A DNA stretch of 64,000 bases from JANJUB01 sp031386985. Its GTDB lineage: Bacteria > Armatimonadota > Fimbriimonadia > Fimbriimonadales > Fimbriimonadaceae. The notes under the pieces were generated by a model. The model did not search any database. It worked only from the letters and a program-made list of their open reading frames with translations, and was not told where the DNA came from. The translations under genes and the position numbers were made by a program. The stretch is taken from contig JANNCV010000005.1 in NCBI GenBank assembly GCA_031386985.1, positions 1 through 64,000 on the forward strand, read 5' to 3'. Of this stretch, positions 1-8,624 are shown piece by piece. Every line of letters begins with the position of its first letter. Positions within the stretch are counted from its first letter, which is position 1.

Positions 1-127
1 GTTCTGGATGATTTGCAACCGAGCGCTCGCGGTGAATACGAGATAACGGACGCCATTCAACTCCTGATTGATCGCGGAGAGACCGTTTTGGCGGGCACTT
101 TTGAAGGTGAGTGGTTTGACACCGGAA
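1..127 (+). repeat. Left arm of a 127-bp inverted repeat
   Basis: These bases are the reverse complement of 617-743, which lies inside the neighbouring nucleotidyltransferase gene. I find one mismatch (position 120). The match begins at the window edge, so the repeat may continue outside. It carries the coding frame of that gene (EYEITDAIQLLIDRGETV) into the ORF that follows. It could be a real inverted duplication or an assembly fold-back. Confidence 0.95.
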
Positions 128-378
128 ACGACCGTTTTGGTGGCTCTGAAACCATTGCTCCTCATTCGTTGGCGGTTGATGTAAACGCTCCCAGCTCTAG
201 TGTGACGTTGAGTTGGTCAACCTTCACCGAAGCCGCGGATGAAGCCGGAATTTCTCGAATTTATGGTGGAATCCACTTTCAACCGGCAAACATTGAAGGA
301 CAGAAGCTGGGCCGCAAGGTCGGGACGGCGGTTTGGAGTAAAGCGCAATCCTATTTCAATGGCACTATCGGTCCTTAA
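1..378 (+). pseudogene. C-terminal fragment of a vanadium haloperoxidase/PAP2-like protein fused to a nucleotidyltransferase segment
   Basis: The frame is open from the window edge to a TAA at 376-378. Codons 1-42 are the same reading frame as part of the nucleotidyltransferase encoded on the opposite strand at 617-743. From about 'NDRFGGSET' onward the protein is unrelated to it. That part ends with 'EAGISRIYGGIHFQ' and 'GQKLGRKVG', which resembles the C-terminal vanadate-binding Arg-x-x-x-x-x-His segment of bacterial vanadium-dependent haloperoxidases. Only the last ~80 residues of such a protein are present, so the active site is incomplete. Its stop codon overlaps the stop of the convergent gene. 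This is either a chimeric remnant or an assembly artefact; the haloperoxidase assignment is moderately sure. Confidence 0.55.
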
Positions 379-1280
379 ACAATCGCCCGGTTGAGCTCTT
401 CGGCCTCGGTGTCCACCCCAACAATTGAGTGGGTAATCAAGCCACTGCAGGCAACACGTGCGCCGGGAAGTACCACCGAATCCTCGATTCGCTGGCACCG
501 TACTTGGGCGCCCTCACCGATCACGACGTTTGGCCCTACCTCACCGGTAACTTGACCTGCGATGAGGCTCTTACCTTCAACCAAAAACGACGAAGTCGCC
601 AGAAACGAATCAAGCGTTCCGGTATCAAACCACTCACCTTCAAAAGTGCCCGCCAAAACGGTCTCTCCGCGATCAATCAGGAGTTGAATGGCGTCCGTTA
701 TCTCGTATTCACCGCGAGCGCTCGGTTGCAAATCATCCAGAACTGACCAAATCGCAGGGCCGAAGAAGTAAAGTCCGGCCATGGCCAGGTTGCTTTCTGG
801 ATTGTTCGGCTTCTCGACTAAATTGACGATACGTTCGCCATCAACATTGGCCACCCCAAATCGCGAAGGATCCTCAACCGCCTTCACCAGATTTAGATTG
901 GCGCATCCAGATTCCTTGAATCGCGAACAAAAGCGGGCCAGGGAGTGCGAGTAAATCGCATCGCCCAGGTACATGCAGAAGTCGTCATCACCGCAAAAAT
1001 CTTTCGCGAAGGATAGAGCGTGAGCGAGCCCCTTGGGTTCGGTTTGTTGAGCAAAGCTTAGATTAACGCCAAAGTCTTCGCCCGTGCCGAGGGCATTCTT
1101 CATCTGAGCTTCGTTGTCGCCAACGATCACACAGATCTGCGTGATTCCCATCTCCTTTAGGCGATCAAAGGCATAAGCCATCGTGGGACGATTCGCTAAG
1201 GGAAGTAGCGGTTTGGGAATGCGAAGGGTAACCGGGAACAATCGCGATCCCTTTCCGGCGGCAAGAATAACACCTTTCAT
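375..1280 (-). CDS. Sugar-phosphate nucleotidyltransferase (glucose-1-phosphate thymidylyltransferase type)
   Basis: A cytoplasmic enzyme expected to join a sugar 1-phosphate to an NTP, giving an NDP-sugar for envelope polysaccharide. The N-terminus has the family signature 'GVILAAGKGSRLFPVT' with 'IPKPLLPLANRPT', then 'MYLGDAIY' for metal binding and 'VEKPNNP' for sugar binding. The last ~75 residues look like a short left-handed beta-helix (hexapeptide-like 'GPNVVIGEGAQVRCQRIEDSVVLPG' in pieces), as in long RmlA-type enzymes. At 301 residues it is slightly short for that class. Residues about 180-221 are duplicated in inverted orientation at 1-127. The exact nucleotide and sugar cannot be told from sequence. 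galE lies 10 kb away, not in the same operon. Confidence 0.85.
   Translation of the reverse strand: MKGVILAAGKGSRLFPVTLRIPKPLLPLANRPTMAYAFDRLKEMGITQICVIVGDNEAQMKNALGTGEDFGVNLSFAQQTEPKGLAHALSFAKDFCGDDDFCMYLGDAIYSHSLARFCSRFKESGCANLNLVKAVEDPSRFGVANVDGERIVNLVEKPNNPESNLAMAGLYFFGPAIWSVLDDLQPSARGEYEITDAIQLLIDRGETVLAGTFEGEWFDTGTLDSFLATSSFLVEGKSLIAGQVTGEVGPNVVIGEGAQVRCQRIEDSVVLPGARVACSGLITHSIVGVDTEAEELNRAIV
617..743 (-). repeat. Right arm of the 127-bp inverted repeat, inside the nucleotidyltransferase gene
   Basis: Reverse complement of 1-127 with one mismatch. It lies wholly inside coding sequence, so this arm is probably the parent copy. Confidence 0.95.
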
Positions 1281-1349
1281 GAATTTTTTTGGTAAGATGA
1301 AGCGTCAGAAGACTAGCGAGTAGGATACTCGCTTGAAGGAGATTCCGCC

Positions 1350-2573
1350 ATGGATCGGCGATTAATATTAGTTATAGCCTTAGCGGCTGCAATAGGACAA
1401 GGATGTTCGGGCAAATCTGCCCTCGTTTACCCAACATGGGCGGTTACCGACCCCAGCGTTACTCAGAACAATTCTGGCTTTGCCGCGTATTGTCGCGCCG
1501 CCGTTTTGGCTGAAAAAATCCCGGTTGATCTGCGCGAACGAGTCACGTTTTCCCAGGATAAGCGATCTCAGTTGTTGGCTCAATTACAGCCCGCATTGGC
1601 CGAGCTTCAGCGGGGATTGGCAGCCAGCAACCTTGATTTCAAGTTCAATCCGAATGATCCCGGCGCGGTTCCGGCTCACCATGTTGGATGGCGCCTCCTC
1701 GGTCGCGGGTTAATTTTCAAGTGCGAGCAAGCCATCGAATCCGAGCGTTACGACGCTGCCTTCCAATACGCCGCATCTGCCACTCAGCTCGGTTTTGACC
1801 TCACTAACGGTGGCGCGGTGGACGCATCGCTTGGGCTGAGCATAGCCAACGAGGCGAGGAGTGCCCTGGCCAAGGGTCTTCCGGCGATGAGCACGGCTCA
1901 ACTTGCCCGAATCTCGTCGCGATTCGAGCAATTGCTCACCCGCAAACCATCCCTCCTAGTGACCCTGGCGAATGAAAAAGTGGAAATGCTAAGCAGCGTT
2001 CAGGTTTTGCAAGATACATGCTTGGCGCGACAAACTGAAAAGCTCGCCCAGCGCCTGAATATTCCGGTGCGTCAGTTCGCCGTTCTTCTAAACCTGCAAG
2101 AAGCTAGTGACCGTGACCGCCTCAGTTTCTTCAAAGGTCTCGCCACTGAAATGGAGGCGAAGAATGCGTATTGGCAGAATCTGGCTGGTCTGCCCACACG
2201 TCTGCGCGATCCCAAGCAAAAGCGCGTCCAGCCCCCGACGTTGGCGAGTGAACGCCCTTGGTATCGGTTGAGCGATGCGTTCGGCGCGGCCGGCGAATCG
2301 TTGATTGCCCAGAACGACGAGATTCTAGCCAAGACCCGCCTCCTCATCGCAAGCACGCGGCTCATGCGGATGGCGAAGTTAAGCAAGCCCTTGCCACGGG
2401 ACATTTCTGCCTTGGGCGAGTGCGCGGTTGATCCGTTCACCGGACAGCATTTTGCCTATCGGAGTGATGGCAGCGAGTTTAAAATCTATAGCGCGGGCTT
2501 GAACGGGATTGACGATGGAGGCCGAACCGACGAATCCGGAACCGCCCCCGATCTTTGCTTGGAGTTTAACTAG
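1350..2573 (+). CDS. Secreted protein of unknown function, probably lipid-anchored
   Basis: 407 residues. The start has a good Shine-Dalgarno (GAAGGAG, 1334-1340). An N-terminal hydrophobic segment is followed by 'GQGC', a weak lipobox with Cys19 as possible lipidation site. The middle is alpha-helical with no family I recognise. The C-terminus, 'DPFTGQHFAYRSDGSEF' followed by 'IYSAGLNGIDDGG', is a short motif I know from the ends of uncharacterised secreted proteins in Planctomycetes-like genomes; it recalls the end of type II secretion pseudopilins. It is convergent with leuA, 27 bp away. Function unknown. Confidence 0.75.
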   Translation: MDRRLILVIALAAAIGQGCSGKSALVYPTWAVTDPSVTQNNSGFAAYCRAAVLAEKIPVDLRERVTFSQDKRSQLLAQLQPALAELQRGLAASNLDFKFNPNDPGAVPAHHVGWRLLGRGLIFKCEQAIESERYDAAFQYAASATQLGFDLTNGGAVDASLGLSIANEARSALAKGLPAMSTAQLARISSRFEQLLTRKPSLLVTLANEKVEMLSSVQVLQDTCLARQTEKLAQRLNIPVRQFAVLLNLQEASDRDRLSFFKGLATEMEAKNAYWQNLAGLPTRLRDPKQKRVQPPTLASERPWYRLSDAFGAAGESLIAQNDEILAKTRLLIASTRLMRMAKLSKPLPRDISALGECAVDPFTGQHFAYRSDGSEFKIYSAGLNGIDDGGRTDESGTAPDLCLEFN

Positions 2574-2600
2574 GGGCCGGTAGCCGGGAATGGGTCCGAA

Positions 2601-3746
2601 TCAGGAAGTAACCAAGACGCGCAGGTCATCGTTACCGACTTCACTCTTGGTATCGGCCAACTGAACGAAGTTCTGATAGAGAACTTCGAAGCGCTCTTCT
2701 GTGAAATTGAATCCGAGTTCGGCGAAGCGATGCTTCAGGCCATGACGCCCGGAGCGAGCGGTTAGGATGATCTCGGACTTCTCGGCGCCAACCAGTTCCG
2801 GCGCGATGATCTCGTAGGTGGAGCGCTCTTTCAGTACGCCATCTTGATGAATCCCGCTGCTGTGGGCATAGGCATTTGCACCGACTACCGCCTTATTGCG
2901 CTGCACCATCATGCCACTTAGCCTCGAAACGAGCCGAGAAATGGGCAAGAGCTTGTTGGTTTGGATGCCCGTTTCGCAGTTAAACAAATCTTTACGAATA
3001 TGAAGGGCCATGACGACCTCTTCAAGAGCAGTATTGCCCGCCCGCTCACCGATACCATTTACGGTGACCTCAACTTGCCTCGCGCCCCCCAAGACTCCCG
3101 CTAACGTATTCGCCGTCGCCATCCCCAAATCGTTATGACAGTGGCACGAAAAGATGGCCTTATCGCTGTTTGGAACGTTGTTTCGGATATTTAGAATGAG
3201 ATTCCCGTATTCGCTGGGGTAGGTGTAACCGGTGGTGTCGGGAACGTTTATCGTGGTCGCGCCCGCCTCAATGATCGCTTCAACCACGCGAAACACATAC
3301 TCTGGATCGGCCCGGCCCGAATCTTCCATAAAATATTCGATGTTGTCGGTGTATTTGCGTGCATGTTTCACCGCGTTCACACCCACCTCAAGGGCCTGGT
3401 CTTTGGACATTTTGAGTTTATGAACGAGGTGATTCTCGCTTACGCCGAGTCCGGTATGGATTCGGGGACGCTCGGCGGGCTTCAAGGCCTCGCCAGCGAC
3501 ATCAATGTCTCCCGGTCGAGCTCGGGTGAGGCCGCAGATTTGAACGCCACGAAGCTCTCGGGCGAGAGTATTGCACGCCTCAAAGTCCCCCGGCGAGCTG
3601 ATCGGGAACCCGGCCTCGATAATGTCCACACCTAGGTCAACAAGAGCGTGTCCAATTTCCAGCTTCTGCGCCATGTTCAGCCGAACCCCCGGAGATTGTT
3701 CGCCATCCCGGAGGGTTGTATCAAAAACAAGAACGCGGTCAGCCAT
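2601..3746 (-). CDS. leuA: 2-isopropylmalate synthase without the C-terminal regulatory domain
   Basis: Catalyses the first committed step of leucine synthesis, acetyl-CoA plus 2-ketoisovalerate to 2-isopropylmalate. The TIM-barrel is complete: 'FDTTLRDGEQSPGV' at residues 8-21, 'GLGVSENHL', 'NVPDTTGYTYP', the metal-binding 'CHCHNDLGMA', 'NGIGERAGN' and 'HSSGIHQDG'. The protein stops at residue 381 just after the helical subdomain ('FVQLADTKSEVGNDDL'). A normal LeuA continues another ~120 residues with the leucine-sensing dimer domain. Only 27 bp separate the stop from the next gene, so the domain is absent here. A homocitrate synthase is also ~380 residues, but the motifs match LeuA better. 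Leucine feedback should be absent or external. Confidence 0.9.
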   Translation of the reverse strand: MADRVLVFDTTLRDGEQSPGVRLNMAQKLEIGHALVDLGVDIIEAGFPISSPGDFEACNTLARELRGVQICGLTRARPGDIDVAGEALKPAERPRIHTGLGVSENHLVHKLKMSKDQALEVGVNAVKHARKYTDNIEYFMEDSGRADPEYVFRVVEAIIEAGATTINVPDTTGYTYPSEYGNLILNIRNNVPNSDKAIFSCHCHNDLGMATANTLAGVLGGARQVEVTVNGIGERAGNTALEEVVMALHIRKDLFNCETGIQTNKLLPISRLVSRLSGMMVQRNKAVVGANAYAHSSGIHQDGVLKERSTYEIIAPELVGAEKSEIILTARSGRHGLKHRFAELGFNFTEERFEVLYQNFVQLADTKSEVGNDDLRVLVTS

Positions 3747-3871
3747 TGGCTAGATTATACAGTGAACCCCCTCTCCTCGCGGGGAACTGGCCATTCCGCC
3801 CTTCCCCAAGGTAGCTAAGCACGCCAAGTTTTTCCGGCGAAGCGAAAGTGTCTTGACTTTAGGGAGGTCGT

Positions 3872-4876
3872 CTACTCCTGACGCCAAAGAGGCATGTGCC
3901 GAGCTTCGGCATCGAACTTTTCGCCGTTGGCTTGAATGTGAACTAGTTCACCGTCGAAGGCGGCTTCGTTTCGCACCGTTCCGGCGGCGATGTAACCGAA
4001 AGTCGGGGAATCGGCGGTCGAGGTTATCGTGCCAACTTCATTGCGGCCCATGTGGATCACAGTCGCGCCTAGGGGGATTGGTCGGTCGGAGACGAAGCCC
4101 ATCCAGGTCTTGTTGGTATGGCCGCGAGAATAGATGCGCATGAGGACTTCTTGGCCGGTGTAGCAACCCTTCTTGTAGCTCACATTTCGCGCGGTGAAGG
4201 CCGAGCCTAACTCCGGCGGCAGAGTCTTTTCGGTGATATCAACGCCAAATCGGGGATGGCCAAACTCGAGGCGAGCGATGTTCACAGCCTCTTCTTCAAT
4301 CGGTTGGAAATGCGCTTCAATCGCCTCAGCTTCAGCCGAAGCGGTTCGGGGTAGAAGGAGATCCCAGCCGCCCAAACCAGTGCGGTTGGAGCGAAGGCAG
4401 ATAACTTCAAGCCCTTTGAATGAAACGATGCCGGAGTCGAGATTAGGGAGATCTACAAACTCGCGAAGCTCTTGAGTTGCGTGGGGCCCTTGGATCGAAA
4501 CGAGGCGATACTCGGCCGTAAGGTCGGCGACCGCGACGTCTTCCATGATGATCGTTTGATCGAAGCGCTTTTGAACGGCGGCTTGAGCGCCTTTCGGGAC
4601 GCGGATCAGAAAACGATCATCAAGAATCCAGAGCTCACCCGTCGAAACGATCTGACCAACCGGATTACAAAAGCAAAACGAAAGCGATCCGCCCGCAACG
4701 TAGCCACGCAAATCATTAGTAACTTGGCCCTGAACCCAAGCTTTCTTGTCTTCACCTTTAAGTTCAAATAGAACGGAATTTCGGAGCTCATAACGACCAC
4801 ATCCAGATCGGAGCAAATCGTAAGAATCGAAGACAGAATCGGACAAGGAACTAGGGGCAAGGCTCTCGGACATCAT
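3872..4876 (-). CDS. ygfZ: YgfZ/GcvT-like folate-binding protein
   Basis: Tetrahydrofolate-dependent helper of iron-sulfur enzyme repair or assembly, related to the glycine-cleavage T protein. The diagnostic YgfZ motif K-G-C-Y-x-G-Q-E is present as 'KKGCYTGQEVLMRIYSRG', with the conserved Cys. An N-terminal GcvT-like domain contains 'VQGQVTNDLRG'. A longer frame begins at a TTG at 4891, but two adjacent ATG codons at 4876 and 4873 are more likely starts; neither has a strong ribosome site. It is divergent from the DUF2993 gene. No iron-sulfur genes lie nearby. Confidence 0.88.
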   Translation of the reverse strand: MMSESLAPSSLSDSVFDSYDLLRSGCGRYELRNSVLFELKGEDKKAWVQGQVTNDLRGYVAGGSLSFCFCNPVGQIVSTGELWILDDRFLIRVPKGAQAAVQKRFDQTIIMEDVAVADLTAEYRLVSIQGPHATQELREFVDLPNLDSGIVSFKGLEVICLRSNRTGLGGWDLLLPRTASAEAEAIEAHFQPIEEEAVNIARLEFGHPRFGVDITEKTLPPELGSAFTARNVSYKKGCYTGQEVLMRIYSRGHTNKTWMGFVSDRPIPLGATVIHMGRNEVGTITSTADSPTFGYIAAGTVRNEAAFDGELVHIQANGEKFDAEARHMPLWRQE

Positions 4877-4939
4877 AACAGGTACCGCCAAAAGGCAAAT
4901 CAGGTGGGCTTAATAATAATACGCCAGAACCCGCCAAGT

Positions 4940-5758
4940 ATGCGTCTAGTTTTTCAGATGTTAGGATTTTTTCTCGCGGCGGTCGGCGTGTTGTTTGGAG
5001 CGGGCAGCCTAGAAGTGCGCACTTTTGAGCACGCGGCGGCAACCGATATTCTATCAAAACTGCAGGGCCCAAACAAAGCAGTAAACGTCGAGACGCACCT
5101 CAACGGGCTATTCGGTGGAGCTTCCGGAGACATCAAAGAGGTGAAGATTACGGCCAGAGATTTCGCAACTCAAGAGCTACCTCTTTTTACGGAACCGGAG
5201 CGTTCGAAACGCGGAATCGTTCGCACACTTCGTATTGAGCTTTTCAACTTTGACCTACGGAATCTGCACATCGAATCCCTAATGGCGAGCATCCCTGACT
5301 GTCGCTTCGATTTCAGCCTGGCTCTTCGCAAAAGGCAGATTAGATTGAGCCGTAGCGGGGTTGGAATCGGAACGGTTAGGATTCAAGCAGCGGCTTTGGA
5401 GAAGTTTATTCTCGCTAAATACAAGGAAATCAAGCGGGTTTCGGTAAAACTTGATAGAGGCAAGGCGTTTGTTGAGGGTTACGGCGAGTTTGCTCTACTC
5501 AGCACGAACTTTCTCATTATCGCGACTCTGGGGTCGCCAACCGGCGAGACTCTGGAGTTGGAGAACGCGCGAGTCTTCTTTGATGACCGCCCCGCCGAAC
5601 CCGCTGCGGCTCGCATTCTCATGAACAAGCTAAACCCCGTCGTTCACCTTGATACAGACTTGGGATTGCATGATGCAGTTCGCCTGCGTGGCATTAAATT
5701 GGAAAACGGCTTTGTGGAGGCGTGGGGTGACACCCGGATTCCTAACAAGTCTACTTGA
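4940..5758 (+). CDS. DUF2993 (LmeA-like) exported protein
   Basis: An N-terminal hydrophobic segment ('VFQMLGFFLAAVGVLFGAG') is followed by a DUF2993-like fold: a long run of short beta segments with 'LNGLFGGASGDIKEVKITARD' near residue 70 and 'VRLRGIKLENGFVEAWGD' near the end. Family members such as mycobacterial LmeA are cell-envelope lipid-binding proteins. The frame could begin at a GTG at 4904, but the ATG at 4940 places the membrane segment at the N-terminus. The 3' end overlaps the convergent WD40 gene by 8 bp. Specific role unknown. Confidence 0.7.
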   Translation: MRLVFQMLGFFLAAVGVLFGAGSLEVRTFEHAAATDILSKLQGPNKAVNVETHLNGLFGGASGDIKEVKITARDFATQELPLFTEPERSKRGIVRTLRIELFNFDLRNLHIESLMASIPDCRFDFSLALRKRQIRLSRSGVGIGTVRIQAAALEKFILAKYKEIKRVSVKLDRGKAFVEGYGEFALLSTNFLIIATLGSPTGETLELENARVFFDDRPAEPAAARILMNKLNPVVHLDTDLGLHDAVRLRGIKLENGFVEAWGDTRIPNKST

Positions 5759-6650
5759 GTGCCCAAACCCGAACCGTCATATCCATGCTCGAAGAGTAAG
5801 CGATTTTGCCATCGGGACTGACCGCCACCGCGGTTATGGGGCGCTCGTGCTTCTCACTCTTAGATTTCAGGCTCAAGTCGTCTCCGCTTAACAACAGGAA
5901 GAGATTATCTTGGGTCCCGACCACCAGCGTTTCTCCTTCTGGAGTAAATGCTACGGCGTTCGCTTCGGCCTTTGCCGTCGCCCTTTCGCTCCCGGAAGCC
6001 ACATCCCAAAGCTTAACGCTATCGCCGCCACCCGAAGCCAAGGTCTTGCCATCCGACGAGAATGCCAACGCGCGCCCGTTATCAGAGTGCTTCATCGTTC
6101 TCGACTTTTTAAGGGTCGCGGTATCCCAAAGGTGGACGGAGCCGTTGTCATCCATCGTTGCCAGCGTCTTTCCATCCGGTGAAATCGCAAGGGCATTTAC
6201 GGCGTAGTTATGGGGCAGCTTCTGAGAGTCGGCGGGCGAGCCAACATTCCAAACTCGCGCGCTATTATCCTTGCAAGCCGCGAACAGGCGCTTACTGTCT
6301 GGGCTAAAAACCAATCCGTGAACCGCGCCCTCCATGTCCGTGTAGGTGTGGGTTTCCTTCCGCGAAGCCATATCCCAAATCTTAACCTTCTTATAGATAT
6401 CGCCCGAAGCGAGGAATTTTCCGTCGGGACTGAAAGCGAGCCCACGTACTTCACCATCATGCCCCTCTAAGGTGGCGGTGGATTGCTCTGAACCGGTGTC
6501 CCAGAGTCTAACCGTGAGATCAACGCTTCCCGAAGCGAGTAACTTGCCATCGGTTGTGAGGGCCAAGCTCGAAACATCGCGGGTGTGCCCCGCCAAAACG
6601 GTCGAATTTTGCGCAGACATAAGCAGCGCGGCGAAAAGGAGCGTTTTCAT
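5751..6650 (-). CDS. Secreted WD40-repeat beta-propeller protein
   Basis: 299 residues with a short signal peptide (MKTLLFAALLMSAQNSTVLA) and about seven WD40 repeats. Each repeat has the pattern 'ALAFSPDGKTLASG...VKLWD', for example 'DGKFLASGDIYKKVKIWD' and 'DGKTLATMDDNGSVHLWD'. Nearly the whole mature protein is one propeller. Such modules bind other proteins; there is no kinase or protease domain to suggest a reaction. It is convergent with the DUF2993 gene. Confidence 0.88.
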   Translation of the reverse strand: MKTLLFAALLMSAQNSTVLAGHTRDVSSLALTTDGKLLASGSVDLTVRLWDTGSEQSTATLEGHDGEVRGLAFSPDGKFLASGDIYKKVKIWDMASRKETHTYTDMEGAVHGLVFSPDSKRLFAACKDNSARVWNVGSPADSQKLPHNYAVNALAISPDGKTLATMDDNGSVHLWDTATLKKSRTMKHSDNGRALAFSSDGKTLASGGGDSVKLWDVASGSERATAKAEANAVAFTPEGETLVVGTQDNLFLLLSGDDLSLKSKSEKHERPITAVAVSPDGKIAYSSSMDMTVRVWALK

Positions 6651-6764
6651 ATGAAGATCATGAACTCTTTGCCCCGAATTTTGCTAAACCTATCTTTTTT
6701 TAAAAACCTGGTAACGATTTTGAGCAATTCTCGTGCTAGAATAGTTGACGTGGAGGATCGGGGA

Positions 6765-7043
6765 TTGAGCGAGATTACGGGTGAGGCTTTTCAGCCGTTC
6801 ATCGGGCAAACATTTGATGTTGCCGAGGCTGATGATACGCCGGTGCTAGCTCAGTTCACGCTCAAAGAAGCAACCGCCACAAGTAAAAGGCCATTTCGGC
6901 TTCTCTTCGAAGGGCCGGCGAGCACCCCGCTTGGTCAAGGGATGTTTAACCTGGAGAATGCCGATTTCGGCAAACTTCCCATTTTTATCGTCCCGATCCG
7001 CGCGGATTCTGAAATCCTTTCATACGAGGCGATTTTCAATTAA
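6765..7043 (+). CDS. DUF6916 family protein of the tail-collar gene cluster
   Basis: 92 residues. I place the start at TTG 6765 because a GGAGGA (6752-6757) lies 7 bases before it, and the resulting N-terminus (SEITGEAFQPFIGQTFDV) fits the small DUF6916 family. The frame stays open upstream to 6585 but that part looks non-coding. Other family features are 'FRLLFEGP' and the C-terminal 'IFIVPIRADSEILSYEAIFN'. Such proteins are usually encoded beside microcystin-dependent (tail-collar) proteins, as here, only 15 bp before the first one. Function unknown. Confidence 0.72.
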   Translation: MSEITGEAFQPFIGQTFDVAEADDTPVLAQFTLKEATATSKRPFRLLFEGPASTPLGQGMFNLENADFGKLPIFIVPIRADSEILSYEAIFN

Positions 7044-7058
7044 ACTTTAGGAAACACT

Positions 7059-7580
7059 ATGTCAGATCCATTCATTGGCGAAATCAAACTGGTCCCTTAC
7101 AACTTTGCCCCACGAGGCTGGGCGTTTTGTCAGGGTCAACTATTACCCATCGCACAGAACACCGCGTTGTTTTCACTCTTGGGGACCATGTACGGTGGCA
7201 ATGGCCAGACCAACTTTGGTCTGCCCGATTTGCGAGGCCGTGTCGTCGTCAATCCTGGTCAAGGGCCAGGGTTGAGCAACTACGATCAAGGCGAGCAAGC
7301 TGGTGTGGAATCGGTTACGCTTACTCCTCAGACGATGCCCGCTCATAGCCATGCTGTACAAGTTAGCAATGTCGCCGCAACTCTTGCAGTTGCTAGCGGA
7401 AATCACCTGGCGGTCTCAACGGGAACGGTCGGCAATATTTACGGGACAGCCGTCGGCGGAGCTATGCCGTCAAACGCAGTGTCGTCGGCGGGCGGAACGC
7501 AACCCCACTTAAACAGCCAGCCTTACGTCACCCTAAACTACGTAATCGCACTTCAGGGAATCTTCCCATCCAGAAACTAG
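7059..7580 (+). CDS. Phage tail collar domain protein (microcystin-dependent protein type), copy 1
   Basis: 173 residues. The N-terminal collar domain is clear: 'FIGEIKLVPYNFAPRGWAFC', 'GQLLPIAQNTALFSLLGT', 'YGGNGQTNFGLPDLRGRV', then 'MPAHSHAV' and the C-terminal 'GGTQPHLNSQPYVTLNYVIA' ending in GIFPSRN. The fold is that of the short tail-fibre/collar domain of phages, but stand-alone bacterial copies are common and are not part of a prophage. Ribosome site TTAGGAAA. First of three paralogues in tandem. Confidence 0.9.
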   Translation: MSDPFIGEIKLVPYNFAPRGWAFCQGQLLPIAQNTALFSLLGTMYGGNGQTNFGLPDLRGRVVVNPGQGPGLSNYDQGEQAGVESVTLTPQTMPAHSHAVQVSNVAATLAVASGNHLAVSTGTVGNIYGTAVGGAMPSNAVSSAGGTQPHLNSQPYVTLNYVIALQGIFPSRN

Positions 7581-7588
7581 GAGTAACT

Positions 7589-8098
7589 ATGTCGGACGCA
7601 TTTATCGGAGAAATCAGACCCTATTCATTCAACTTCCCACCGAGAGGTTGGGCCCTTTGTAGCGGGCAGCTTTTGCCAATCAATCAAAATCAAGCCCTGT
7701 TCTCGTTGCTTGGAACGACTTACGGAGGAAACGGAACGACGAATTTTGCTTTGCCGAATTTGAATGCTCGAGTCGCCGTGAGTGAAGGGACGGGGCCAGG
7801 CCTTTCAACAAAAAGCCTAGGCGAAGTGGGCGGCCAGGCCGCCATCACTTTATCAACAAACAACCTTCCGGCGCACAATCACGGGGTTGCGACCGCTTCA
7901 AGCCCGACGACAAATAGCCCAGCGGGTGCCTTACCCGCTACCAGTGCGCATCCGGTTTATGATTCCAACGTCAATACAACCATGGCGTCGCACGTCATTT
8001 CGCCAACGGGTGGAAGTCAACCCCACGATAATATGCAGCCCACCCTCGGCATCAATTACAGCATCGCGTTAGTCGGGATTTTCCCTTCAAGGAATTAA
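7589..8098 (+). CDS. Phage tail collar domain protein, copy 2
   Basis: 169 residues, 8 bp after copy 1, with ribosome site TAGGAGTAA. Same architecture: 'FIGEIRPYSFNFPPRGWALC', 'YGGNGTTNFALPNLNARV', 'LPAHNHGV' and the terminal 'GGSQPHDNMQPTLGINYSIA' ending in GIFPSRN. The central region between the His-containing motif and the C-terminal Gly-Gly motif differs most from the other copies, so each copy may present a different surface or oligomerise together. Confidence 0.9.
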   Translation: MSDAFIGEIRPYSFNFPPRGWALCSGQLLPINQNQALFSLLGTTYGGNGTTNFALPNLNARVAVSEGTGPGLSTKSLGEVGGQAAITLSTNNLPAHNHGVATASSPTTNSPAGALPATSAHPVYDSNVNTTMASHVISPTGGSQPHDNMQPTLGINYSIALVGIFPSRN

Positions 8099-8107
8099 GA
8101 AAGAATC

Positions 8108-8623
8108 ATGTCAGAAGCATTTATTGGAGAAATCAGAATCGTCGGATTCAACTTTGCCCCGCGGAGTTGGGCCGACTGCGATGGACAACTCTTGCCGATA
8201 TCGCAAAACGAGGCGTTGTTTGCCTTGATTGGAACAACTTACGGCGGTGACGGGCAAACGACCTTCGCCCTGCCGGATTTGAGGGGCCGAGTCATGGCCG
8301 GAATGAGCAACAACCTGTTTATCGGCGAGACGCTGGGCGTAGAGCTAGTAACGTTGAACCAAAACCAGATTCCCGCTCATACTCATCAAATGAACGCGGA
8401 TAGCGATCTGGGCGGCGTGAGCGGCAATCCTACTCAGGGGGTCTACGCCACTTTGGCCAACGCCACCAAGAGCGACAAACTCTATGGAAATCCCGCCAAC
8501 GCGCAAGCATCGCCCGCGATGATTCAGCCAACCGGTGGCAACCAACCGCACGAAAACCGGATGCCCTATACCGCCATTCGTTGCGTCATCAGTCTTGAGG
8601 GAATATTCCCTCCGAGGAATTAA
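8108..8623 (+). CDS. Phage tail collar domain protein, copy 3
   Basis: 171 residues. It shares 'FIGEIRIVGFNFAPRSWADC', 'GTTYGGDGQTTFALPDLRGR', 'IPAHTHQM' and 'GGNQPHENRMPYTAIRCVI' ending in GIFPPRN with the other two. The three copies have the same length and order as in other bacterial clusters I know. The next gene starts 2 bp after the stop, so translation is probably coupled. Confidence 0.9.
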   Translation: MSEAFIGEIRIVGFNFAPRSWADCDGQLLPISQNEALFALIGTTYGGDGQTTFALPDLRGRVMAGMSNNLFIGETLGVELVTLNQNQIPAHTHQMNADSDLGGVSGNPTQGVYATLANATKSDKLYGNPANAQASPAMIQPTGGNQPHENRMPYTAIRCVISLEGIFPPRN

Positions 8624-8624
8624 T

